DNA of 64,000 nt from Vibrio chagasii (GCA_041879415.1 CP090852.1:806001-870000); one strand, 5' to 3'; positions 19,183 to 28,523 are shown, counted from the stretch's first letter. The notes: generated from the sequence alone by a model not told the origin. Numbers and translations are program-made.

Positions 19183-19977
19183 TCAGCCTTCACAGCGACC
19201 GTCATATATGTCATTTACCCAGCTTGGGTTATCAATGAACGGGTTGCGGTTACCTTGCCATTTGACGGCTTTTTCATGGCGATTACGTTCCCAATCATCG
19301 ACAGGGTCTGCGTTATGCCATTGTAGTAATGTGCACAGCTTTCCAACCTTAGGTTGCCCTGAAGAGCTCGACGTGTCATCAACTAAGTACAAATCCGGCA
19401 TTTTCGCGTTATTGCCTTCATAGCGTACCGCCATGTAGAAAAGCGAACGAGCGGTATCCCCTTTCACTGCGTCACGAGGTTCAAAGCTGTCGTAATCCGT
19501 CTTGTTGAGCGGTGACTTTTTCAATGGCGCTCCACCAAAATCGAAGTCTTTGTTCGACCGGATAGAGTTAATCTCTGCGTCGGTTGGTTGAAGGTGGTGA
19601 ATGTCGGTATAACCCCACTGATCTTTGCGCTTGAATCCAAAAGATTTTGGCCAAAGGTGTTCACGATTCCAAGCATTCTTGTCGTTGTTGCCTGATGACG
19701 TAAAGTCTTTGGATTGTGAACGACCACTATAATACAAAATCACATTGTTCGGATTATTCGGATCTTCGTTAGTATCTTTCAATGCAGACCACACCTGAGT
19801 GTAAGTGAGTTGCTTTTGCCCGCGAGCAGCAATCACACCAAGCATGTCTTTTAAGGCATTGCCGCTTAGCCCCTCAGCTTCAAGGTAGTAACCATCAGGG
19901 TAGCTAATATTAGCAAGCGCAACTGGACTAAGTGCCGTCGAAATCAGCAAGAGGCTTAGATTTAAACGCATTTTCAT
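19183..19977 (-). CDS. Secreted endonuclease I
   Basis: 264 residues. Signal peptide at ~1-21 (KMRLNLSLLLISTALSPVALA). The endonuclease I core is clear: YSGRS, WNREHLWPKSFGF and DIHHLQPTDAEINSIRSN, the His-containing beta-beta-alpha-metal motif, with further conserved FEPRDAVKGDTARSLFYMAVRY. The enzyme cleaves DNA outside the inner membrane. I chose the ATG at 19977 with AAGGAT 8 bases upstream; an upstream GTG at 20010 would add an unlikely Asn-rich leader. The 5' leader contains AATAACAACAATAACAA, also seen in similar form before the chemoreceptor at 51748. Confidence 0.93.
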   Translation of the reverse strand: MKMRLNLSLLLISTALSPVALANISYPDGYYLEAEGLSGNALKDMLGVIAARGQKQLTYTQVWSALKDTNEDPNNPNNVILYYSGRSQSKDFTSSGNNDKNAWNREHLWPKSFGFKRKDQWGYTDIHHLQPTDAEINSIRSNKDFDFGGAPLKKSPLNKTDYDSFEPRDAVKGDTARSLFYMAVRYEGNNAKMPDLYLVDDTSSSSGQPKVGKLCTLLQWHNADPVDDWERNRHEKAVKWQGNRNPFIDNPSWVNDIYDGRCEG

Positions 19978-20255
19978 TGTTTTATTATCCTTGTTATTGT
20001 TGTTATTCACCCACTATTGATGAGTGCCCTCATACTCTACAAAACACAATTTATATGCAATCTGTTTGTTTATAAATCTTACTCGAGCTATAGCCTTAAT
20101 ATTTAAGCCGTAAGGTATAGCTGTGCACAAACCTGCAATGAGCCATGCTTGATTGAAGGTATTTAGGGTTGGGGTGCTTACTCCCGAACGCGAATAAGCT
20201 GCTTTTGTTAATGATGCAGAGCGAAAGTGAATCACTTACGCCCTGCTATCTTCGG

Positions 20256-21554
20256 TTAAGTTAAGTTCGAGACAGATCTAGCCACGTCTTCCGCGCCTTT
20301 TTGTATCTCTTCGATAACAACAGATACGCTTTCAAGCCTATCGTTTGTTTCGATAGACGATTGACTGATAACTTCCATAGATTGCGTAATGTCGTTGGTT
20401 AGAGATAAGTTCTCTGCAACCACTCGACTGATTTCTTCTGTTGAGTCGGATGTTCTCGAAGCTAAAACCCTGACCTCATCAGCAACCACGGCAAAACCAC
20501 GGCCGTAATCTCCAGCCCTAGCCGCCTCAATGGCCGCATTAAGTGCCAATAAATTCGTTTGATCAGCAATATTGCCGATGACCTGCACGATATTTTCGAT
20601 GCTGCCCGATAATTCGGTCAGTCGACGAATTAGCTTTTCAGACTTCTCGATATCTTCAACCACATTTTTAGACAGCTCACGGGTCAGAGCGAGAGAAGAT
20701 TGCCCATCGCTTGCCACTTGTGCTGTCTCTACCGCGGTACTGTAAGCAATAGACGTCGCATCTGAAGTCGCCTCTTCTTGCAGCACTTCATTAGTAATAT
20801 CAGAAGCAAACTTAACGACTTTATAGACGTCACCTCGCTCGTTCTTTATTGGGCTGTAAGAGGCTTGAATCCAAACTTTTCCACCATGTCGATCTTTTCT
20901 TAAGAAGCGCCCAGTAAATGCTCGACCCGATTGCAGCTCTTTCCAAAAGTTAGGGTTCTCTTTGTAAAATTCGTCAAAACAGAACATCCGATGATTCTGC
21001 GAAATAACCTGTTCTTTTGAATAATCCAAGGTTTTCAGGAAGTTGTCATTTGCATCTAAGATATTGCCATCAGGCGTAAACGAAATAGTCGCAAAGGTTT
21101 GGTTGAGCGCGTCTAATAACTCACTGTCTAGCGTCTGCTTTACATGAGACTCGGTAACATCAGCGGCAACTTTAACGACCTTTTGCACTGCCCCATTTGA
21201 AATGATTGGGCAATACGTCGCATCAATATGGACTTGTCGCTTTCCCTTCGCGTAACGAGGAAAAACACCGCTTTTCTTTGAACCTGCAGCAAGGTCTCGC
21301 CAAAACTGCGTATAGTGAGAAGTATTCACTATCTCGTCAGAGCAAAATAGTGAGTGATGTTTACCTTTTATTTCATCCAGTGAATAGCCCATCAGTGATA
21401 AGAATGGCTCACTCGCGTCTAACACATGCCCGCGAGTATCAAACGACACCATTGCTAAAGAACGATTCAATGAATCAACAATATCCATATTGTGATCAGG
21501 TTGATCTATGCTTTTTTCCTTCTTTTTAAAAAAAATGATACTGTCCACCTTCAA
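20256..21554 (-). CDS. Soluble chemoreceptor with two PAS domains
   Basis: 432 residues. Two PAS domains follow each other (about residues 27-145 and 148-268), each with the same FSLMG/FLKTL...FCSDE/FCFDE...G.R.DR/KRQV pattern, then a short methyl-accepting signalling domain with hairpin tip QTNLLALNAAIEAARAGDYGRGFAVVADEVRVLASR. No membrane segment is seen, so this is a cytosolic receptor, probably sensing redox or a bound cofactor. The signalling domain is short and ends soon after the tip. Start choice is uncertain: TTG at 21554, GTG at 21548 or ATG at 21488; none has an ideally spaced Shine-Dalgarno. Confidence 0.87.
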   Translation of the reverse strand: MKVDSIIFFKKKEKSIDQPDHNMDIVDSLNRSLAMVSFDTRGHVLDASEPFLSLMGYSLDEIKGKHHSLFCSDEIVNTSHYTQFWRDLAAGSKKSGVFPRYAKGKRQVHIDATYCPIISNGAVQKVVKVAADVTESHVKQTLDSELLDALNQTFATISFTPDGNILDANDNFLKTLDYSKEQVISQNHRMFCFDEFYKENPNFWKELQSGRAFTGRFLRKDRHGGKVWIQASYSPIKNERGDVYKVVKFASDITNEVLQEEATSDATSIAYSTAVETAQVASDGQSSLALTRELSKNVVEDIEKSEKLIRRLTELSGSIENIVQVIGNIADQTNLLALNAAIEAARAGDYGRGFAVVADEVRVLASRTSDSTEEISRVVAENLSLTNDITQSMEVISQSSIETNDRLESVSVVIEEIQKGAEDVARSVSNLT

Positions 21555-21619
21555 AAATAATAATTGGTTTTATGTTTTATACCCTTAGTAAATAAGGACT
21601 AAATTCCTATCGCGCCAAG

Positions 21620-22198
21620 TTAGTTAACGACAGAAAGGTCTACGATTGGCAAACTGCTAGTAGGATGCGTGTTGAGTTCGACTTTATGAAAGCCAAACAG
21701 TTGGACAATATGAATAAAGTTGTCCACGTTAATATTGGATAAACTGACCGATAATGGCTTAATCTGTTGTTGCTCATCAGAGAAGCATTGCTCTAGATGC
21801 GCCTGCGAGACATATAAAGTACTAGGAAGATATTCGGACACACCTTCATTAAGGTCTGCCGTTATCCCGTGATCTTCTCTCAAATATTCAAGTAGATAGT
21901 GAAGCTTATGCATGTCATTCAACCTATCTCTGTAGCTTTGGGATAGCTCTCTAAGCTCACATAAACGCTCTTCAAGTAAGGCTGTACCATACTTGCCAGC
22001 CTGTATGATCGACTTTATCTCTTTCTTAATTGTTTTATATTTGATCTTATTTATTTTTGGCTTAAACCAGCGCACCAATATCTGGTTTCGGACATCTCTA
22101 GAAACATGATTTCTTGAGTTGGCAACCGAAATCCAAAGGTGCAATAAAGCGTTGTCTATCGTGGTTGAGAGTAAACGCTCGTATTTGTAACTCGACAT
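21620..22198 (-). CDS. Hypothetical protein
   Basis: 192 residues from ATG 22198 with AAGAG about 6 bases upstream; a GTG two codons earlier is also open. Mostly helical, basic in the first 90 residues (KPKINKIKYKTIKKEIKSI) and predicted coiled coil near ELRELSQSYRDRLNDMHKLHYLL. The C-terminal part is neutral and more beta-like. No signal peptide, no membrane span, no family recognised. It lies upstream of the double-PAS chemoreceptor on the same strand, 65 bases away. Confidence 0.6.
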   Translation of the reverse strand: MSSYKYERLLSTTIDNALLHLWISVANSRNHVSRDVRNQILVRWFKPKINKIKYKTIKKEIKSIIQAGKYGTALLEERLCELRELSQSYRDRLNDMHKLHYLLEYLREDHGITADLNEGVSEYLPSTLYVSQAHLEQCFSDEQQQIKPLSVSLSNINVDNFIHIVQLFGFHKVELNTHPTSSLPIVDLSVVN

Positions 22199-22204
22199 TG
22201 TCAC

Positions 22205-22604
22205 TCTTTATTTTCGAACTGCTACGTTCTGTAAAATCAACGAGGTTAATTACCTTGCCTATCTGTATCAAAACCGCCCAGACAGTAAATAGCTATCCGG
22301 TTGATAGTTAAGATATGGATAAGGAATTAAGCCCCTACTGCATGGGTTTACTTATTAACGAATACTTCGTTTTCACAAGAATATTGTCGTGTACATGCCT
22401 TTGATGTAACAGCACATTTATTAAACAAATCTAAGTTTATGATCAAATATTCGTCGGTGGCGGCCGCATAAATAGCAGAGAATAAAGAAAGGAATATATA
22501 GCGTACTAAATGTGCCAAGCACTATTGCAGCAGCTAGCGCAAACAACACATTTGCGCTAGCTGACAAGCCTAGTTATGGCTCACTGTATAAGGTTAATTG
22601 AAAG
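22205..22604. other. Intergenic region with a perfect 13-bp hairpin
   Basis: 400 bp without a convincing ORF. The main structure is CAGCTAGCGCAAA (22531-22543) and TTTGCGCTAGCTG (22551-22563), a perfect 13-bp inverted repeat with a 7-base loop. It lies about 40 bases beyond the stop of the lipoprotein gene (minus strand) but has no T-run. Confidence 0.5.
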
Positions 22605-23852
22605 CTATTGTGTCAAATCAGCCTTAATCTGATCAACTTGATTCGCCAGAGAAGTATCTTGGAAATATTCACTGTGTGTTTTTCCTAAGTACAGCTTCTT
22701 GTTTGTAACTCGTTGATCCAACTTATCTTTAATAACAGTACCTTGTACTAACTTGTTGTTTAGCTCGTTGGCAATAGTAGAGCTGTCTGATACTTTGTTT
22801 CCTTTCGTATCATAATAACGAACTTTGCCAATATTCTTATCAAATGGATCACAGTAGGCTATGCCTAAATCACCACTTTCAATAATGTTGTTGTATTGGG
22901 CTTTGGTGATTGGTGCCTCTTTATTTGATGCGAATTGGCTACCTCGAACACACCAATTAATTCGGGTACCTACATCTGGGAAATACGCCGAAATTAAGTT
23001 AACGGCATAATATAAATCAGGGTCTGACAGATTTCGTTTTGCATAGATATCAATCACCTTACCGCCAACCACTTGGTACTCAACGCCCCCATTGTCATAA
23101 GACTCTAAAAAGTAGCTGTTTCTAAACATCTCGCTGAAGCTGACATTATCAACAGAACGCCCGCTATCAGATTTGAAGCTCTTCAGTTGCTGCTTATGCT
23201 TGACGTTGCCTGTGATAATGTTGGTCACTAAACCAATCACCGTGTTTTTCGCAGTATCACTTTGCCAGGCTGTATAGTTGCTTATGTTTTGTTGAGGTGT
23301 CTTTGTTACAGCATCAGCTTTAACACTGTACTTATAACGAAGCTCAGTAATGTCGTCGCCAACCTTAGTTTCCTTAGCATCTGGTTTGTAACGGCGAGCT
23401 TCGCAATCTTGGAAATTTGCATCGTAGTAGAAATAACTGATCCAATCTTTTGCCTCAATCATCTCTTTACTGTGAGCAGAATAATCGACGATTCCGTTTG
23501 CACCATAAACACCATAGAAACCTTTGAGATCTTTTTGTTCCTTAGCAGTTAATCCCTTGTTGAACTCATCATTCCAACCAAGACTGTAAATGTTAAACAA
23601 GTTCAGAGTCTTTTCGCACTGTTTAATATCGGTGGTACCAATAGTGTTAGCCGAATACATGGTAGGGCTGCTAGCGAATTTCTTTGCTGCATCATCTTTT
23701 GGATCAGCCACGCTACCTTTTGCTGGAGTGACCGACATTTGAGGCACGACTGTTTGTTTCTTTTGAGCCGGTGGAGCAGAGCCGCCGCCGCCCCCTCCGC
23801 ATGCAGTAAGTGTGGCAACTAACGCTGATATGATTGAGATTTGGAACTTCAA
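22605..23852 (-). CDS. Putative lipoprotein of unknown function
   Basis: 415 residues from a TTG at 23852 with GAGGA 5 bases upstream; an upstream TTG at 23876 gives an over-long signal. The signal ends in lipobox LTAC (Cys18 in this numbering) followed by a Gly6 linker and a Pro/Lys-rich stretch, typical of Vibrio outer-membrane lipoproteins. The mature domain has several Cys (near residues 85, 150, 315, 340), suggesting disulphides, and no recognisable motif. It is flanked by unrelated genes and looks monocistronic. Confidence 0.7.
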   Translation of the reverse strand: MKFQISIISALVATLTACGGGGGGSAPPAQKKQTVVPQMSVTPAKGSVADPKDDAAKKFASSPTMYSANTIGTTDIKQCEKTLNLFNIYSLGWNDEFNKGLTAKEQKDLKGFYGVYGANGIVDYSAHSKEMIEAKDWISYFYYDANFQDCEARRYKPDAKETKVGDDITELRYKYSVKADAVTKTPQQNISNYTAWQSDTAKNTVIGLVTNIITGNVKHKQQLKSFKSDSGRSVDNVSFSEMFRNSYFLESYDNGGVEYQVVGGKVIDIYAKRNLSDPDLYYAVNLISAYFPDVGTRINWCVRGSQFASNKEAPITKAQYNNIIESGDLGIAYCDPFDKNIGKVRYYDTKGNKVSDSSTIANELNNKLVQGTVIKDKLDQRVTNKKLYLGKTHSEYFQDTSLANQVDQIKADLTQ

Positions 23853-24061
23853 GGTTTTCCTCGATACGTTAAGCAAGTGGTAAATAAATCATCACCGAAT
23901 TACCGAAAGAAAACTAAACGCTTATATAACCAAATTAAAACCTTAAAAGAATCAGGTCTAGAGCCAAGCTAAAATAAAATTAATTTAGCCAAACAAAACA
24001 ATAGCTTAGATATAAAAACAGTAACCTCCACACTGTTAATCGGAGGAATTAACTAAACCTA

Positions 24062-24850
24062 TTACAACAAACGGTTCTTATATTGTTCGGGAGTTTGACC
24101 TGAATATTTCTTGAACATACTGATGAAAGGACTGGCTTGGTTGTAGCCTAACGTAAGCGCAACTTCTTTAACCGATTGCCCATTTCTTAGCAGATCCATT
24201 GAGTATAAATAACGAACGCGCAGTCGCCATTCAGTAAAACTCATGCCCAGTTCACTCTGGCAATGACGCGACAAAGTGCGCTCGGTAGCATGGACTTTCT
24301 CCGCCCAATCTTTCAACGAAACTTCATCCGTTGGGTTCTCTTCTATCGCCGCTAAAATAGGCGCAAGGTATTTGTTGTCGGTTGAAGGTAAGAAATGGTG
24401 TTCAACTTGACGCTCTGCGAGTTGATCCAATAAGACCTGGACCAGTCTCTTATCTGGTTCGGTTTGTGCAACGTTAATGTCACGCTGACGAAAGTCATCA
24501 ATGATCGAAGAGACTATCGGCGTGATCTTAATAAGGCTAGTCTTTTCTGGAAGGTGCTGAGTTAACTCTGGGGCGATATTCAGTGAGCAGTAATCAAGTG
24601 GTTTACGGTTATAACTGCAGTGCCTAACCCCTGCTGGCACCCAAATTGCAAGATGTGGCGGCGCCAAGAAACGAGTTCCCTCTGCCTCCATTTCAAGAAT
24701 CCCACCACTGATCAACTGAACCTGTCCCCATGGGTGACTGTGGACACGCGTTTCAGTATTCGATAAGAACGCTTCAAAATTCATAAATACGTTGGATGGT
24801 GCCTTATCAATTGATAAGGATGGGTGAAGGTTTCTTGGGTGTTTTTTCAA
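24062..24850 (-). CDS. AraC-family regulator with cupin sensor
   Basis: 262 residues from a TTG with GGAAG 6 bases upstream. N-terminal cupin (HSHPWGQVQLISGG, then PPHLAIWVPAGVRHC), C-terminal double HTH (VSLKDWAEKVHATERTLSRHCQSELGMSFTEWR and SVKEVALTLGYNQASPFISMFKKYSGQTPEQY). It is divergent from a DMT transporter gene at 24950, with only about 100 bases between the two starts; paired regulator/exporter control is the usual meaning of this arrangement. The same protein class appears at 5899-6687 beside another transporter. Confidence 0.9.
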   Translation of the reverse strand: MKKHPRNLHPSLSIDKAPSNVFMNFEAFLSNTETRVHSHPWGQVQLISGGILEMEAEGTRFLAPPHLAIWVPAGVRHCSYNRKPLDYCSLNIAPELTQHLPEKTSLIKITPIVSSIIDDFRQRDINVAQTEPDKRLVQVLLDQLAERQVEHHFLPSTDNKYLAPILAAIEENPTDEVSLKDWAEKVHATERTLSRHCQSELGMSFTEWRLRVRYLYSMDLLRNGQSVKEVALTLGYNQASPFISMFKKYSGQTPEQYKNRLL

Positions 24851-24949
24851 ACTTGTCTTCCTATCGCGCCTGATGTCTTTTTAAAGATATCTGTAAGTAT
24901 AACGACCTGTCAAACTAGCCGCATCAACTCATTTTGCGATGGAATTCAC

Positions 24950-25843
24950 ATGCATTATCTTTTACCTTTTTTCACAGTCTGTATCTGGGGTGCCAATGCG
25001 ATAGTCAACAAGCTCGCTGCAAGCACCATCGAACCAAGCGCGATGAGTTTTTACCGTTGGTTTATTGCGATGTTAATTCTGACTCCTTTTTGCATTCGCT
25101 CGGTAATAAAACAATGGCCAATCATTAAACCTAACTTATCAAAGCTGGCTTTCCTTGGCTTTCTAGGTATGGTGTTGAACCAATCTTTAGGTTACTACGC
25201 AGGCTTAACCACTTCCGCTTCGAACATGGCTTTGATTACATCACTAGTGCCATTGATCAGCGTATTCCTTAGCGTTCCACTGCTTAACAAATCGATTTCA
25301 AGTTTGAGTATTGTAGGCGGTGTGTTGTCTCTGTCAGGCTTAGCATTAATGCTTGGTAAAGGCGATCCCCTATTCTTCATCCATCAAGAGTTAACGCAAG
25401 GCGATGGCTACATGTTAATCGCAGCTTGTGTGTATGCTTCATACTGCGTGTTGCTAAAACGCTGGAAAATGCCGATCAGCAATTGGGTAGTCATCTACAT
25501 GCAAGGGATATTCGCGGTCGCGATGTTGGCTCCACTTTGGCTAACGAGTGATAAGCTAGTGCCTTCACAACAAGCCATTCCTTTGATCGCTTACGCAGCT
25601 GTAGCGGCTTCTATTTTAGCACCTTGGATGTGGGTCAAAGCGATTGACACGATTGGCGCTGATTCAAGTGCGATGTTCATGAACTTAATGCCTGTAGTCG
25701 CGATTGTATTGGCATCGACATGGTTAGGCGAAGAGATTAACCAGTTCCATATCATTGGCGGTATCATGGTCGTTTCTGGTGTTATCCTTGCTCAAGTAAA
25801 AAGAAAACCGAGACTGGAAGCGCCACTACCTCAACAAAGTTAG
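24950..25843 (+). CDS. EamA/DMT-family transporter
   Basis: 297 residues, ten membrane segments in two EamA repeats (first TVCIWGANAIVNKLAASTIEPSAMSFYRWF; second AACVYASYCVLLKRW...WVKAIDTIGADSSAMFMNLMPVVAIVLASTWLGEEI). An in-frame start at 24824 would lengthen it by 42 codons across the neighbouring promoter; the ATG at 24950 begins directly at the first helix and is preferred. Substrate unknown. Divergent from the AraC regulator, followed by a terminator. Confidence 0.9.
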   Translation: MHYLLPFFTVCIWGANAIVNKLAASTIEPSAMSFYRWFIAMLILTPFCIRSVIKQWPIIKPNLSKLAFLGFLGMVLNQSLGYYAGLTTSASNMALITSLVPLISVFLSVPLLNKSISSLSIVGGVLSLSGLALMLGKGDPLFFIHQELTQGDGYMLIAACVYASYCVLLKRWKMPISNWVVIYMQGIFAVAMLAPLWLTSDKLVPSQQAIPLIAYAAVAASILAPWMWVKAIDTIGADSSAMFMNLMPVVAIVLASTWLGEEINQFHIIGGIMVVSGVILAQVKRKPRLEAPLPQQS

Positions 25844-25894
25844 GTAAAGTTCCCATACTTTAAGCTTGCTACACACGAACAAGTTCCACTTAAG

Positions 25895-25928
25895 AATGCC
25901 TGCGTCACTCCGCAGGCATTTTCGTTTT
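25895..25928 (+). terminator. Terminator after the DMT transporter gene
   Basis: AATGCCTGCG-TCACTC-CGCAGGCATT, a 10-bp stem with 6-base loop, followed by TTCGTTTTG. Confidence 0.8.
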
Positions 25929-26035
25929 GTTCACACCGCTTTCAAATTCCGTTAATGCACACTTGCTGTATTGCAACCTGTGTCCGAGTCATGTTTAATG
26001 CATTGAGTACTGTTTAAGTTGTAAAAGGAATTACA

Positions 26036-27658
26036 ATGAATCAACCAAAGCTACCTCTGCTTATCTCATCGCTTATCGCTCTCTCTTCTGCTTCAGTTAT
26101 TGCCGCTTCTGTGCCCTCTGGCACTTCACTCGCCAAAGAACAACATTTTGTTCGCGGTAACGGCGCAGAGCCAAATACGCTAGACCCTAGCTTCGTCAAC
26201 TCAGGCATGCCAGGAGATATTATCGTCAACGATATGTTTGAAGGCTTTGTTATCGAGAACAGCGATGGACAAATCATTCCAGGACAAGCTGAAAGTTGGA
26301 AATTCAGAAACGGTGGCAAAACGGTCACATTCGTTTTAAAAGATGGTCTGAAGTGGTCAAATGGTGATCCTGTGACCGCAGCAGACTTTGTGTTTGGTTG
26401 GCAACGTGCCGTGTCTCCTAAAACGGGCAATAACACCGGTTTTGTTTTCTCGACGGCAAATATCGTCAACGCTAGTGAAATCCTAGCTGGAGACAAAGAT
26501 CCCTCAGAGCTAGGCATTAAAGCACTCGACAATCGCACGGTAGAAATATTCTTATCGAAACCTACTCCCTACTTCATGAGTTTAATGAGTATTAAAACCT
26601 TCTTCCCTCTGCCAACTAAATTAGTAGAAGAGAAAGGAGATCAATGGACTCGTGCAGAAAACATTGCGACCAATGGTGCTTACACTCTCAGTAAATGGGT
26701 TCCCAATGAATACGTCGAAGTGACGAGAAATCCAAACTATTGGGATAACGATTCAACGGTTATTAATAAGGTAACCTACCTAGGGTTATCGTCTCAAAAC
26801 GCTGAGCTTATTCGTTATCAGTCTGGTGAGATTGATATGACCAATCGCGTACAGCTTGAGTACTACCAAAAACTTGTCAAAGAGAGCCCAGAGCAAATTA
26901 AAGCGCAAGCTTTGCTAGGTTCTTACGTCTACTCGTTCAACACGCGTCAGGCACCATTTGATGATGTCAGAGTACGTCAAGCACTAAGCATGGCCGTGGA
27001 CCGTGAAATACTAGTAGACAAAGTAACAGGGCAAGGTGAACCTGAAGCCTACAGCGTGACACCGAATAACATTCCTGACTACACGGCGCCGAAATCAGTA
27101 TTTGAAGCATTAAATAGTGTCGAACGCCAAGCCAAAGCGAAACAGCTACTTGAAGACGCTGGATACAACGAAGCAAACCCTCTGAAATTCACACTCACCT
27201 ATAACACCAGCGAGAACCACAAAAAAATTGCCATCGCAATTGCCTCGATGTGGAAGCCTCTCGGGGTGAACGTTGAATTACAAAACATGGAATGGAAAGC
27301 ATACGTCGCAGCAAAAGGAACCGGAGACTATCAACTTGCTCGTTCATGGGCATTTGGCGATTACCCAGAACCTTCTGCTCTTCTAGAAGCATTCACTTGC
27401 GATCACACAGCAAACGAAAGCGGTTTCTGTAATCCAGAATACGATGAGCTTTTACAGCAAGCAAGCAAGACGGAAGATCAGGCTAATCGCTTTGCTTTAT
27501 ACCAGCATGCTGAGTCGATATTAAACGAATCTTCAGCAGTTATGCCTCTATATCACTACAATCACACTCGATTAGTGCGAAATACCCTCAAAGGCTTCCC
27601 AAACAACAATCCGAAAGGAAATATCTACGCGAAGGATCTATACTTCATACAACAGTAA
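26036..27658 (+). CDS. Oligopeptide ABC transporter substrate-binding protein, OppA/MppA-like
   Basis: 540 residues. Signal peptide ~1-24 (hydrophobic LLISSLIALSSASVIAA). The mature protein is a type-5 solute-binding protein: RGNGAEPNTLDPSFVNSG near its start, LKDGLKWSNGDPVTAADFVFGWQRAVSP, and FDDVRVRQALSMAVDREILVDKV. These are the hallmarks of OppA/MppA, which bind short peptides in the periplasm. It has no permease or ATPase genes beside it, so it likely shares a transporter encoded elsewhere. AAGGAA precedes the ATG. The 3' region is unusually structured (see 27659-27828). Confidence 0.93.
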   Translation: MNQPKLPLLISSLIALSSASVIAASVPSGTSLAKEQHFVRGNGAEPNTLDPSFVNSGMPGDIIVNDMFEGFVIENSDGQIIPGQAESWKFRNGGKTVTFVLKDGLKWSNGDPVTAADFVFGWQRAVSPKTGNNTGFVFSTANIVNASEILAGDKDPSELGIKALDNRTVEIFLSKPTPYFMSLMSIKTFFPLPTKLVEEKGDQWTRAENIATNGAYTLSKWVPNEYVEVTRNPNYWDNDSTVINKVTYLGLSSQNAELIRYQSGEIDMTNRVQLEYYQKLVKESPEQIKAQALLGSYVYSFNTRQAPFDDVRVRQALSMAVDREILVDKVTGQGEPEAYSVTPNNIPDYTAPKSVFEALNSVERQAKAKQLLEDAGYNEANPLKFTLTYNTSENHKKIAIAIASMWKPLGVNVELQNMEWKAYVAAKGTGDYQLARSWAFGDYPEPSALLEAFTCDHTANESGFCNPEYDELLQQASKTEDQANRFALYQHAESILNESSAVMPLYHYNHTRLVRNTLKGFPNNNPKGNIYAKDLYFIQQ

Positions 27659-28019
27659 AAGTGAGCTCAATAATAAAGACTTATAACTACCACTTTGGTG
27701 GTAATGAAGATAGAATCACTTTAACGAACCAGATAAAACAACGGTTAGTTGGCTAACATTATAAAGGTACCGCGATGAGTACCTAGCGGCTTAAAAACAC
27801 CTAGCACTGCGCTAGGTGTTTTTTTTCAGTATCGAACTCCATGAGCCTATTCCTCAGCCTTATAAGCCCAACAAACATCAACCTTCACCTGCTTATCATC
27901 CGTTTGAAAAAATACTCGTAACCTTGAGATTATCCGCTTTAAATTATTTCGTCTTAAGTATATTGTTATTAGCAAGTAACACGCATGTTATGCAATAAAA
28001 TAATAATGAAGGAAGACAC
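27659..28019. other. Structured 3' region after the OppA-like gene, then promoter region
   Basis: Three short perfect hairpins (TACCAC/GTGGTA at 27688-27703, GTTAG/CTAAC at 27744-27757, GGTAC/GTACC at 27766-27783) lead into the terminator at 27796-27827. After the terminator comes about 190 bp of AT-rich promoter-like sequence before the thioesterase gene. A processed or independent small RNA ending at the terminator is possible but unproven. Confidence 0.4.
27796..27827 (+). terminator. Terminator after the OppA-like gene
   Basis: AACACCTAGC-ACTGC-GCTAGGTGTT, a 10-bp stem with 5-base loop followed by T8. Confidence 0.92.
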
Positions 28020-28523
28020 ATGAGCAGTAACAATAGCCGACAAGATGGTAAACGAGACGTTACTCTGCGTTTTTTAGCTGAACCCGGGGATGTGAACTTT
28101 GGTGGTAAGGTTCATGGTGGCGCAGCAATGAAATGGATCGATTTAGCGGCCTATGCTTGCTCTGCAGGATGGAGTGGCAAATATTGCATTACAGCCTACG
28201 CTGGTGGTATTCGATTTGTTGCCCCAATCCATGTAGGTAATTTGGTAGAAGTAAGTGCAAAAGTCATCTATACCGGCTCCTCTTCTATGCATATTGCTAT
28301 CGATGTACAAGCCAGCGATCCTAAAGAATTGAACAACCGACTAACCACTCACTGTATCGTTATTATGGTTGCAGTAGATGAAAATGGTAACCCAACTAAA
28401 GTCCCAGAATGGATTCCAGAAACACCAGAAGACATCGAACTAAGAGATTCAGCTATTCGCCTCATGAACATGCGAAAGCAGATCGGTGAAGAGATGGAAG
28501 CGCACGTGAAGTACCTGAAATAA
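28020..28523 (+). CDS. Acyl-CoA thioesterase, hotdog fold
   Basis: 167 residues with one hotdog domain. The hallmark is DVNFGGKVHGGAAMKWIDLAAYACSAGW, the acyl-CoA thioesterase II/YciA-BFIT signature, followed by GGIRFVAPIHVGNLVEVSAKVIYTGSSSMHIAIDV. It should hydrolyse acyl-CoA to fatty acid and CoA in the cytosol; chain length preference unknown. AAGGAAG precedes the ATG at proper distance. Monocistronic, followed by a weak hairpin at 28582-28605. Confidence 0.9.
   Translation: MSSNNSRQDGKRDVTLRFLAEPGDVNFGGKVHGGAAMKWIDLAAYACSAGWSGKYCITAYAGGIRFVAPIHVGNLVEVSAKVIYTGSSSMHIAIDVQASDPKELNNRLTTHCIVIMVAVDENGNPTKVPEWIPETPEDIELRDSAIRLMNMRKQIGEEMEAHVKYLK

Noticed and set aside
20014..20235. 73-codon minus-strand ORF between the endonuclease and chemoreceptor genes
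   Set aside because: No ribosome binding site, odd composition, no recognisable family, and it fills the upstream region of the endonuclease gene; reads like a chance ORF.
27816..27998. 60-codon ORF starting within the terminator after the OppA-like gene
   Set aside because: Begins in the T-run of a strong terminator and lacks a ribosome site.
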